From CAZQHK01 sp964593455 (GTDB lineage: Bacteria; Muiribacteriota; CAYSPT01), in assembly GCA_964593455.1 (NCBI GenBank), contig CAZQHK010000022.1, positions 1-64,000 on the forward strand: DNA of 64,000 bases. The letters run 5' to 3'. The translations under genes were made by a program, and so were the position numbers. Positions within the stretch are counted from its first letter, which is position 1; each line of letters begins with the position of its first letter. The notes beneath the pieces are model-generated. The model searched no databases. It was not told the origin of the DNA and saw only the letters and a list, made by a program, of their open reading frames with translations. Of the stretch, positions 1 to 7,701 are shown one piece after another.

Positions 1-268
1 GATGATAAGCAAGAAGCGTAGAAAGAAGTCCCTATGAGGTCTTTCCGATCCTACACATCCTTGCGACATTGTCCAGTAACAAAGCCATTCCGTCCCGCCC
101 TGCTAGCCAGTCCAATAACCACACTGCTCCGTTTCCTATCCACCTGGCACCCGATCTCTCCCCCCGCTCGGCACCTTTGCTCGCAAACAGCCGAGCGAAG
201 AAAGACATCCGTAACCAAACCCATATAAGGCGAAGCATCTTCCTATGAGCCTGTTTTGAAAATAACCA
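1..268. other. Stretch with no confident gene
   Basis: No open frame here is convincing. A minus-strand frame from an ATG at 238 down to 32 (68 codons, Arg/Trp-rich) has a GGA only two bases before its start and resembles no family known to me. It could be a real small protein or chance. The plus-strand frames are short, and none has a ribosome-binding site. Confidence 0.4.
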
Positions 269-369
269 TTTTATTGAGGTTCGGAGTCTCTGTACGAGGG
301 CATAACCCGAACGGAGGCGCGCAAGCGCCGTGAGTGTCCCTCGGGAAGAGGCTCCGGACCTCAATAAAA
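269..369. repeat. Imperfect 101-bp hairpin element
   Basis: The arms 269-290 and 348-369 are inverted copies matching at 20 of 22 positions. Both mismatches would be G-U pairs in RNA. Inside lies a second stem (cgaggg against ccctcg) and a GC-rich stem-loop, ggcgc-gcaa-gcgcc. The whole folds as a nested hairpin about 50 bp before the promoter of the next gene. It could be a terminator-like structure, a REP-type repeat or a small structured RNA. No second copy was seen in the window. Confidence 0.6.
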
Positions 370-414
370 CCAAATAACACCAGGCTCAAAGGAACCAGTT
401 GCGAAAACCGCTGC

Positions 415-444
415 TTGACACCTTTTAGCCCATTCCCGTACATT
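415..444 (+). promoter_or_regulatory. Sigma-70-type promoter for the secreted protein gene
   Basis: A perfect -35 TTGACA (415-420) is followed after 18 bases by TACATT (439-444), about 30 bases before the start of the next gene. Confidence 0.55.
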
Positions 445-475
445 AACACCTACGCATCTTGAAAGGATGATTCAA

Positions 476-1804
476 TTGAAGCGCGTCTTTTTACTGTTGA
501 TGACAGCAATTATCCTTCTATACGGCTCAGCAACCGATGTTTCAGCCGGCGTGTTGGACAAAGCGTTTGAACTTGCCGGGGAGGACATTTCTGCCCTTTT
601 TTACGCCGATATACCGTTTTTCTTAAACGATAACCTGTTCAATGCCGGTGGGATTTTCACCGAGGTAGTCAACAAAAACTCCCAGCGCTTCTCGGAGTTG
701 GTTGGATTTCACCCCAAACAGGATGTCAAAGCCATGGCTATCATATTCCGTGAGAAAGGCACCGCAACGTTTCTTCTGGAGGTAGACTATGATTACGACT
801 CCCTACTCGCACGTCTCGATGAAGACCTAAAAACACACCAGTCGATCAAGGGAAAATCATCTATCTCCAACTTACCTGTTTACCAGTTGAATACCGTGCG
901 GGGAACCCACCAGTTTTCCCTATGTCCTTTTAAAGACGGTTACCTATTGTTCACTGCTCCCGGCCAGATGAAAAGTTTTCTGACAGAAAAAGATGAGCCT
1001 GGGCTTGAAGTGCCGTGGGCATTCAATGAAGTCGACCTGAAACAAACACCGCTATGCGGTTTTCTGTCGTTCAAAAAAGGCCTCCCGCCATTCATTAAGA
1101 ACGTTCCGCCTATGGCCATGCACATGCTGTCGGGACTAAATCGGTTATTCTTTCTCTTTTCCACGACCGACTTGAACATCATGCTGGAAACCTCCGATCT
1201 CACCCAGGCTCAAGCACTGGCCGGCATGCTGAACCAGATGAAAAACGGGTTGTCCATGCAAATTGAAACGTCGCTGAAACAGCTTGAACAGAGTTTAATA
1301 ACCATGTCACCCTTCAGACTGATTGCCATCGATACCACTGTCAAAGTAGCCGGTCTGAAACTGGCATCGTTGGCGTTTGGAAGTCTGGTTATCAATGCCC
1401 ATGAAGCCAAATCACTCATGCAGTTCGATTTATCTTACCAGGGTCTGGAAAAAGCGTTGCCGACGTTTCTTAAATCTCCTTCAATGCTTGTTACGGCCGG
1501 GCTCTTCGCCGTCGTGGCAATCCCCAATTTTACAAAAGCTAGAACAACAGCTTTAGGAAAAGGTTGCAATACTAATCTGAAAATACTTGAAGGAGCACTA
1601 GAGATGTACAAAATGGACCGGACCGAAGCCACACCCATTCCACCGGGCACTATTTATCCCAGTTCATCACTCGGATCTACGCTCCTGAAAGGAGAATACA
1701 TCACGACAATACCTACGTGTAAAGGTAATGGGATTTATAACCATCTGGGAAACTGCCGAGTTTCCTGCTCCATTCATGGAGCACTTCCGGCCGGCCAGAA
1801 GTAG
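476..1804 (+). CDS. Secreted protein with C-terminal pilin-like domain
   Basis: The protein is exported: it begins MKRVFLLLMTAIILLYG and ends its signal around DVSA. I chose the TTG at 476 because AAAGGA lies 8 bases upstream, whereas the ATG at 467 overlaps that site. The body (about residues 25-330) matches no family I recognise. The last 100 residues look like a major-pilin or type II pseudopilin head: hydrophobic FAVVAIPNFTKAR at about 343, then NLKILEGALEMYKMD, then a Gly/Cys tail with GNGIYNHLGNC and CSIHG. There is no prepilin peptidase site before the hydrophobic stretch, so it cannot be processed as a normal pilin. The gene is convergent with the MFS gene, one base apart. The function is unknown; the pilin-like reading rests on motif pattern only. 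Confidence 0.75.
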   Translation: MKRVFLLLMTAIILLYGSATDVSAGVLDKAFELAGEDISALFYADIPFFLNDNLFNAGGIFTEVVNKNSQRFSELVGFHPKQDVKAMAIIFREKGTATFLLEVDYDYDSLLARLDEDLKTHQSIKGKSSISNLPVYQLNTVRGTHQFSLCPFKDGYLLFTAPGQMKSFLTEKDEPGLEVPWAFNEVDLKQTPLCGFLSFKKGLPPFIKNVPPMAMHMLSGLNRLFFLFSTTDLNIMLETSDLTQAQALAGMLNQMKNGLSMQIETSLKQLEQSLITMSPFRLIAIDTTVKVAGLKLASLAFGSLVINAHEAKSLMQFDLSYQGLEKALPTFLKSPSMLVTAGLFAVVAIPNFTKARTTALGKGCNTNLKILEGALEMYKMDRTEATPIPPGTIYPSSSLGSTLLKGEYITTIPTCKGNGIYNHLGNCRVSCSIHGALPAGQK

Positions 1805-1805
1805 C

Positions 1806-2981
1806 TCAGTTTTCCGGACGTCTTTTCCTGAAGCAATAGACCAGGAAACCTACCAGTGAAGCAAGCGAACAACCAACCGTCACTGCCGGGAGTACGGTAC
1901 CGATAGAATAAAGATCGTTTAGTTTGCCTATCAGTGCCTGGGAAATGCTGTAGGAAACCGACATACCGGTCATTATAACTCCCACGCTGAAAAACGGTTT
2001 GTAACGGATTTCATGATAGACCTTTCCCAGCATAGTGGGAAAAACAATAGAGAAAAAAAGACCACTTACCGGCAGCAATAAAGCATGGACATGATATCCG
2101 GCCAGCAGGAAAACCGGCACGAGAGCGAGACACATCAGCATTATCAGGTCTGTATTCTTTTCCGTCAACAACAGGGCGCCGCTGAAACGGCCCAACGCCA
2201 TGAGTATGAAATAACCGGTCAGATACATCGAGGCAGCAGTGACCGTTCTGCCACTCCATTTGAGATAGAGGACGATCCAGTTGCAGAGCGAAAGATCAGC
2301 CACGATATACGTTGCCAATACTGCGGTAAATATATAAATAGCAGGATGCCTGAGAACCTCTTTCACCACCTCGAGCGAGAACGGTTCAAGTGACTGAGTT
2401 TCCGGAAAATCAAGCCTCCATCCATACACCAGGCAGATACAAGCTAATAGCGGATTAATCCCAAAATTCAGACGCCATATTTCCAGCAGGGGATAGGCTG
2501 TCAGCGGGGGAATCAAACGGTGAAATCCGGTCATGACCACCGGGCTGATTAACGATCCAATGCAGTAGAAAAGGTGTGTATAATTTAGGTATTTCGTTTT
2601 ATCTTCCGAGCAAACTGCAGCGATCATCGAATTGCCCACAATAAAACACCCCGAGAGCCCCATCATGAATATGAAGGACGCCACGAGCACAATCCCGTAA
2701 GAGAAGTACCGGCACGGAAGCCCGTACATCATCGACCCTGTCACAACCATCACCAGTGACCATCGAACGGCAAATCGAAATCCCCTGATCTCGAGCAGAT
2801 ATCCGGCCAGCAAAGCTGATACGATTCCGTTTATGGCTCCTACCATGAAGATCATCCCGACCTGTGTGTTGGAGAGAGTGAGCTCCGATTTTATGACGGA
2901 CAGAAGGACCGGCTGGCTGTTTACCAAGAAACCGAAGATGAATACGAGTATAAAAGCGTAGCGTATAACAGCTGCGTTCAT
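1806..2981 (-). CDS. MFS-family transporter
   Basis: A twelve-segment major facilitator superfamily permease of the inner membrane, about 391 residues. It opens with IRYAFILVFIFGFLVNSQP and has hydrophobic segments throughout. The loop between segments 2 and 3 carries a weak form of the MFS signature (LLEIRGFRFAVRW). A longer frame starts at a TTG at 3089, but its first 36 residues are polar and unlike a transporter, so the ATG at 2981 is preferred. The substrate cannot be told; the general look is of the sugar/fucose-permease-like branch of MFS. It diverges from the lipoprotein gene at 3105 and sits alone, so context gives no clue to the cargo. Confidence 0.75.
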   Translation of the reverse strand: MNAAVIRYAFILVFIFGFLVNSQPVLLSVIKSELTLSNTQVGMIFMVGAINGIVSALLAGYLLEIRGFRFAVRWSLVMVVTGSMMYGLPCRYFSYGIVLVASFIFMMGLSGCFIVGNSMIAAVCSEDKTKYLNYTHLFYCIGSLISPVVMTGFHRLIPPLTAYPLLEIWRLNFGINPLLACICLVYGWRLDFPETQSLEPFSLEVVKEVLRHPAIYIFTAVLATYIVADLSLCNWIVLYLKWSGRTVTAASMYLTGYFILMALGRFSGALLLTEKNTDLIMLMCLALVPVFLLAGYHVHALLLPVSGLFFSIVFPTMLGKVYHEIRYKPFFSVGVIMTGMSVSYSISQALIGKLNDLYSIGTVLPAVTVGCSLASLVGFLVYCFRKRRPEN

Positions 2982-3104
2982 GGACCTATTGATACCATGG
3001 ACAAATACATTACGGCAAGACCGGCCGCTGACTCTCTTAAAACCAAGAAACGCTAAAATATATCCATCAGAAAACCGATACTTTTTCAAGAAAGTAGGGA
3101 GAAT

Positions 3105-4325
3105 ATGAACAAGATGCTTAACAGTCGACTTATGGTCGTTCTATTAGCAGCTGTAATTGCCGGTACTGTATGCGGCTGCACCACCAGGGAACTGCTTTTC
3201 GGCACTGCCGGCACGGGTTTACTTGGAACCATCCTTTATCGAGAGCATGACAACCGGTCGGTGGGAAGCCACCCGGACATGCCGGAGATGCTCTCCATCA
3301 CGTCACCAACAAGCTCCAGTCTCCAGATAAGGTGGAAAGAAAACAAGAATCCAGATTTCTCTTCATACAAGCTCTACCGGCACAGCACCTCAGGCGTCAG
3401 CACCACGGTGGGCACGCTGGCCACTACCATCACAGATAGGTCGCAAACCTTGTTTCTGGACGAGAATCTGACAGCCTACACTACGTATTATTACGTGCTC
3501 TACGTCCGTAATGTGGCCGGAACGATGATAGCCAGCAATATCATAAGCCATGTGTCAGGTGATGTTGATAACCGCCTCGGTTCCGGCAACACCCTGATAA
3601 CCGATTCACGAGGTGGACGAGTGCTGGAGATTAGCAGCAGCGGTACCACTATATGGGAAGTGACCGGTTTAGACGGTCCTTATGCCGCCAGACGGCTTAA
3701 AAACGGAAACACGCTGGTCTGCGAAGCCGATTATTACGATACGGGCACCGGCTCTGTCAAAGAGTTCGATTCGGACAAAGGAGTTGTCTGGCAGGTAGCC
3801 GGCCTGGCCAAACCGACCTCGGCAGTTCGTCTTGAGAACGGCAACACACTCATCACGGTCTCGGATGAAATACCGGACGGTAAAGTCATCGAGGTTGACT
3901 CCGACGGAACCATAGTCTGGAGCAAAACGGGGCTCGATGAACCTATGGAAGCTGTTCGTCTCGACAACGGCAATACGCTGGTTACCTTGTACGGCTCCGG
4001 TAAAGTGGTTGAACTCAACTCCTTGGGGCAGACAGTCTGGTCGAAAGTCGGACTCTCATCACCGACTGATGCGCGCCGGACATCCTCTGACACGACCTGG
4101 ATTGCTGCCGGAGGTGAAGGCCGGGTGATAGAAGTCAATTCGAATGGCGATATCATCAAAGAGATCACCGGAATTGTATTTCCACGATCAATTGAGGTAT
4201 TAGACACCGGGAACGTGCTATTTTCTGATGGACGTAATACCGTCTGGGAGTACGACACAGCTGGTGAAGCCACCTGGTGGTACAGCGGAAGTCTCGACGT
4301 TCCTACCGATTCAGACCGCTTGTAA
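3105..4325 (+). CDS. Lipoprotein with fibronectin-III domain and PQQ-like beta-propeller
   Basis: A lipid-anchored envelope protein: MVVLLAAVIAGTVCGC is a signal peptide with lipobox. Residues about 60-140 form a fibronectin type III-like domain (SSLQIRWKENKNPDFSSYKLYR). From about 155 to the end come five to six repeats of about 43 residues, each with NGNTLVT, then V-E-V/L-x-S-x-G and a Trp (for example KVIEVDSDGTIVWSKTGL). This is the pattern of PQQ-like or arylsulfotransferase-type beta-propellers, but no catalytic residues of a dehydrogenase or sulfotransferase stand out. A role in binding or surface display is likely. GGGAGA lies just before the ATG. It converges with flhF. Confidence 0.8.
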   Translation: MNKMLNSRLMVVLLAAVIAGTVCGCTTRELLFGTAGTGLLGTILYREHDNRSVGSHPDMPEMLSITSPTSSSLQIRWKENKNPDFSSYKLYRHSTSGVSTTVGTLATTITDRSQTLFLDENLTAYTTYYYVLYVRNVAGTMIASNIISHVSGDVDNRLGSGNTLITDSRGGRVLEISSSGTTIWEVTGLDGPYAARRLKNGNTLVCEADYYDTGTGSVKEFDSDKGVVWQVAGLAKPTSAVRLENGNTLITVSDEIPDGKVIEVDSDGTIVWSKTGLDEPMEAVRLDNGNTLVTLYGSGKVVELNSLGQTVWSKVGLSSPTDARRTSSDTTWIAAGGEGRVIEVNSNGDIIKEITGIVFPRSIEVLDTGNVLFSDGRNTVWEYDTAGEATWWYSGSLDVPTDSDRL

Positions 4326-4341
4326 TCAGGTCATCTTGAGC

Positions 4342-5694
4342 CTACTGGTGTTCTTGCTCACGCTCCAATGAGTCCTGTTTGAGGATTTTCGCCGGTTCAC
4401 TCTTATCTTTTTTGGCTATGACCTGTTTGATGGTTTGCCGTTCGCTCTGTTGCCGTTTCTTCCGACGGGCCTTGTTTGTAGCCCGGCCGGTTGTCTTAAT
4501 CAGTCTCCGGATAAACTTAGAGGCGTCGGCATATTCGATATCGCCGGGTACACTCTGTCCGGTAGTAAAATAAGAAATCGGCAGTTTCGACTCGCGCAGG
4601 AGTCGATAGACCGGGCCAATGGTATTTGTTTCATCAAGCTTCGTCACGATAAGATTTTTGTAAAACACGGCCTTAAACCGCTTACAAATCTCCATCATGT
4701 CCTCAAACTTGGTGGTAGCGCTGATAACCAGGTACGGTTCGATTCCCAAATTGGCCGGCAGGAACCGCTTGGCTTCTTTCATGTCGCTCCGATTCTTATG
4801 GCTGCGACCGGCCGAATCAATGAAAATAAATTCTTTATCCTTGAACTTTTCAATGGCTATCATCAGTTCACCCGGTGTGTAGACCACCTGGCACGGCAGG
4901 TACATGATCTTGCAGTACTGTTCAAGTTGCTCCGGAGCACCAATGCGGAAGGTGTCGAAGGTGATTACTCCTACCGATCGGCCATCCCTGATTGAAAGGT
5001 CACCTGCCAGTTTGACCAGGGTAGTAGTTTTTCCCACGCCGGTTGGACCAACAAACGCAACGATTTTCTGTCCTGATTTCTCCGGATCTTCCAACCGGGG
5101 TCCAACGTTAATGAGAGAACCAAGTTTCGCTTCCAGAATATTTCTCAGCTCGAAATCGTCCTTCGCATCACCGGTTTCCAGTATGTCAATTGAGACTTCT
5201 TTTTCGATATCTGTGACAAAGTTCGCAACGTAATCTTTACATAATCCCTGAGACACCAGAGAATCATAGACGGGTTGAAGGGTCTCATGAACAGGCGGTG
5301 ATTCAGATTCGGTGTATATGAGAAGGGATTCCGGTTTGGTTTCATGTTCACTCTCCATTTTAACTACCCGTTCCCGAATTTCCAGAATCTGTTTTTGAAG
5401 TTCCATAACCTGGAGCATATCCGAGTTAGGTGATAAGGGAGGAAGATAATTTTTCGTTTTTCCGTCAATTGTTTCAGGAGGCGTCTTCTTGACTTGGGGA
5501 ACATCCACAGTCTGAGATTCTTCGTCTTTGCGTGCAATAATCTGAACCATTGTTCGACTGAAAAAACCCAATACTCCACCTGTTTTAATCGTTTTAATAT
5601 CATAAATCAATGCATCTTTGCCAAATTCTCTATCAACCTTTGCTCTGGCTTCAGTTAACGTATCCCCGGTAAAAATTTTTATCTTTGCATTCAC
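4342..5694 (-). CDS. flhF: Flagellar SRP-family GTPase FlhF
   Basis: FlhF is the third SRP-type GTPase, beside Ffh and FtsY. It sets the place and number of flagella and recruits early basal-body parts. Seen here: an N-terminal B domain (MNAKIKIFTGDTLTEA), a variable linker with a coiled segment near residues 90-115, an N domain, and a full G domain: GPTGVGKTTT at 216-225, DTFRIGA at 247-253, DSAGR at 293-297, TKLDE at 351-355 and the closing TTGQSVPGDIE. All nucleotide-binding motifs are intact. The 450 residues fit the family; the last 45 are a Lys/Arg/Gln-rich tail. It is the last gene of the flagellar operon, after both FlhG-like genes; the usual order is flhA-flhF-flhG. Confidence 0.96.
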   Translation of the reverse strand: MNAKIKIFTGDTLTEARAKVDREFGKDALIYDIKTIKTGGVLGFFSRTMVQIIARKDEESQTVDVPQVKKTPPETIDGKTKNYLPPLSPNSDMLQVMELQKQILEIRERVVKMESEHETKPESLLIYTESESPPVHETLQPVYDSLVSQGLCKDYVANFVTDIEKEVSIDILETGDAKDDFELRNILEAKLGSLINVGPRLEDPEKSGQKIVAFVGPTGVGKTTTLVKLAGDLSIRDGRSVGVITFDTFRIGAPEQLEQYCKIMYLPCQVVYTPGELMIAIEKFKDKEFIFIDSAGRSHKNRSDMKEAKRFLPANLGIEPYLVISATTKFEDMMEICKRFKAVFYKNLIVTKLDETNTIGPVYRLLRESKLPISYFTTGQSVPGDIEYADASKFIRRLIKTTGRATNKARRKKRQQSERQTIKQVIAKKDKSEPAKILKQDSLEREQEHQ

Positions 5695-5710
5695 AGACGT
5701 CCCTCAAATC

Positions 5711-6697
5711 CTATGTAATACGTTCTAACTTCATATCACGCCGTTCTTCGGCCATGGTAGGCAACTCCTGCTCATCCCGTTTGGCAGATGAAATCCGGCC
5801 CCCAAAAAAACCAGCGATTCTCCCTAAAAACCCGCTGAATACCGGGCTCGGATCTCGCTGTACTTGAATCTTCAGAAGTTTCATGGCAATAGCTTCGACA
5901 CACTTGCTGGCCCTGGAAGTAGGTTCGACCAACACAAACGGAAGTCGGGCACGCACCGCGTCCGGAACCACCCGGTCTTCATATATAAATCCACCACTCT
6001 TGACAAAAATGTTGAGAAAGTGACGAGACACGGAACGCAGCCGGTCAATAGTCTCACCGGCCTCGATAGTTGATGTCACCCGGTTTACCACCAAATGAAC
6101 ATCGGGTTCTTCAACTTCATCAGCCAGCGCTTTGATCACTCCATATGCATCGAGGAGTGCGGTAGGTTCTGGATTGGTTACTACCAGCACACGATCAGCC
6201 ATGACGGCAAATTCCAAAACATTCCTTGAAAGCCCTGCGCCGGTATCGATCATAATAATGTCATAACGGTACTCAAGGGATTCGAGATCGGATAAAAACT
6301 GGTCCCGCATCTCGGCGGCAAGATCAGCCAGTTCCTGTATCCCGGACCCACCGGCGATGATATCTATTCCACCGGGTCCGGGAACGATCACTTCATCGAT
6401 AGACCGCCCGCCTTCTACCACATCATTGAGCGTATAGCCGGGATCGATACCCAGTATGACATCCAGGTTAGCCATCCCGAGATCGGCGTCAATCACCAAC
6501 ACTTTTTTTCCTAACCTGGAGAATTTTATTGCCAGATTAGCTACCAGGTGTGATTTTCCCACGCCTCCCTTGCCACTGGTGACAGTGTAGATTTGGGCCG
6601 GCTCGGCGTTTAACCGGTCCATAGGATTTTCCCGGGCTTTCAATTTTGCCTGGACCTCGTTTACCAATGCAAGAATGCTATCTTTATCCGAAACCAT
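5711..6697 (-). CDS. FlhG-like MinD/ParA-type ATPase (second copy)
   Basis: A deviant-Walker P-loop ATPase of the MinD/FlhG group. GKGGVGKSHLVANLA gives the signature Lys and P-loop at about residues 40-54, VLVIDADLGMANLDVILG the switch region, and DTGAGLS the Walker B/switch II. Unlike its neighbour it lacks the N-terminal DQAxxLR motif that activates FlhF. Instead it starts with about 35 charged residues, and it carries a C-terminal extension (FSGFLGRIAGFFGGR) that could be a membrane-targeting amphipathic helix. It is 16 bp upstream of flhF and 23 bp downstream of the other copy. It probably cooperates in flagellar placement, perhaps as a FlhG/FlhG partner or a chemosensory-array ParC/MinD relative. 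Confidence 0.88.
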   Translation of the reverse strand: MVSDKDSILALVNEVQAKLKARENPMDRLNAEPAQIYTVTSGKGGVGKSHLVANLAIKFSRLGKKVLVIDADLGMANLDVILGIDPGYTLNDVVEGGRSIDEVIVPGPGGIDIIAGGSGIQELADLAAEMRDQFLSDLESLEYRYDIIMIDTGAGLSRNVLEFAVMADRVLVVTNPEPTALLDAYGVIKALADEVEEPDVHLVVNRVTSTIEAGETIDRLRSVSRHFLNIFVKSGGFIYEDRVVPDAVRARLPFVLVEPTSRASKCVEAIAMKLLKIQVQRDPSPVFSGFLGRIAGFFGGRISSAKRDEQELPTMAEERRDMKLERIT

Positions 6698-6720
6698 GTT
6701 GTATGTCTTCCTTCCGACTA

Positions 6721-7665
6721 CTAATTAGCTTGCAATTGCGAACCATGTCTATATTTTCCAACCACACCCGCTACACCTCGATAAAGCTGGCGAAGGAATC
6801 CGAACAAACCTTTACCGCCAGGTTCTTCCATAACCATGTCCAGGCCCGATATAAAAGCAGGCAAAATTTGCTTGATCCCTCTTGAAAAAGGACTATAAGG
6901 ATATTTCACAGTTACCGGTACCCGTTCACGAACCGCCCGTGGCAGGTGTACATCCGCCGGTATCCATCCCAAACACTCAAGCTCATATTTCAGAAACTTC
7001 CTGGCTACCAGGCTCATGTTCGAGAGGACATCGGCAGCCTCTATTTCATTTTTTGCCCTGTTAATCACAAGCCTCAGTTTTGGTGAATCACCGGAGAGTA
7101 CCAGCGACTTGATTAGACTGTAAGCATTGGCAATAGCTATGGACTCCGGAACCGTTACCATCAGAACCTGATCGGCACCGGTCAGAATATCAGTGACATT
7201 TTTAGAGATACCAGCACCGGCATCTACCAGCACCAGATCGGCTCTACGTTCCAGTGTCCGGAAATCTCTTACCAGCTTTTTCCGGCGGAAATCATCCAGG
7301 TCGGCCAATTCAGCCATTCCGGTCGCTCCGGGGACAATTTTCAAACCAAAAGGTCCTTCCACCAGAACTTCTTCTAACTCCCGCTTGCCCATGACCACGT
7401 CGTGCAAGGTGTAAGGAGCGTTAATACCTCCGAGGATACAGATATTAGCCGCCCCGAAGTCTGCATCTACCAGCACCACTCTCAAATCACGCCTGGCCAG
7501 TGAGAGAGCAAGGTTCAAGGCAATGTTCGACTTGCCGACTCCTCCCTTGCCGCTGGCAATGGCGACAATAGAAGCTCTCAGCGATTTACGTTTACCAGGC
7601 GCGTCGTGAAGGAGACGCCGCCGGGCCGCCACCAGCCGTCTGAGTTCGTCAGCCTGATCACCCAT
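6721..7665 (-). CDS. flhG: Flagellar number regulator FlhG (MinD-like ATPase)
   Basis: FlhG (YlxH/FleN) controls flagellar number and stimulates the FlhF GTPase. The start MGDQADELRRL contains the DQAxxLR motif known from FlhG to activate FlhF, so this copy is the better candidate for the true FlhG. Further on: GKGGVGKSNIALNLALSLA (deviant Walker A, about 37-55), VVLVDADFGAANICILGG, and LVDAGAGISKN (Walker B/switch II). A C-terminal segment LFGFLRQLYRGVAGVVGKY is amphipathic and could bind membrane, as in MinD. It is downstream of flhA (36 bp gap) and shares about the same layout as the next gene, so the two are paralogues. Confidence 0.92.
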   Translation of the reverse strand: MGDQADELRRLVAARRRLLHDAPGKRKSLRASIVAIASGKGGVGKSNIALNLALSLARRDLRVVLVDADFGAANICILGGINAPYTLHDVVMGKRELEEVLVEGPFGLKIVPGATGMAELADLDDFRRKKLVRDFRTLERRADLVLVDAGAGISKNVTDILTGADQVLMVTVPESIAIANAYSLIKSLVLSGDSPKLRLVINRAKNEIEAADVLSNMSLVARKFLKYELECLGWIPADVHLPRAVRERVPVTVKYPYSPFSRGIKQILPAFISGLDMVMEEPGGKGLFGFLRQLYRGVAGVVGKYRHGSQLQAN

Positions 7666-7701
7666 CGTAAATCTCGACCTTACTTTCCATCTTTACATCT
7701 C

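Noticed and set aside
3734..4273. 179-codon minus-strand frame
   Set aside because: Antisense to the propeller lipoprotein; the periodic sequence reflects the repeats.
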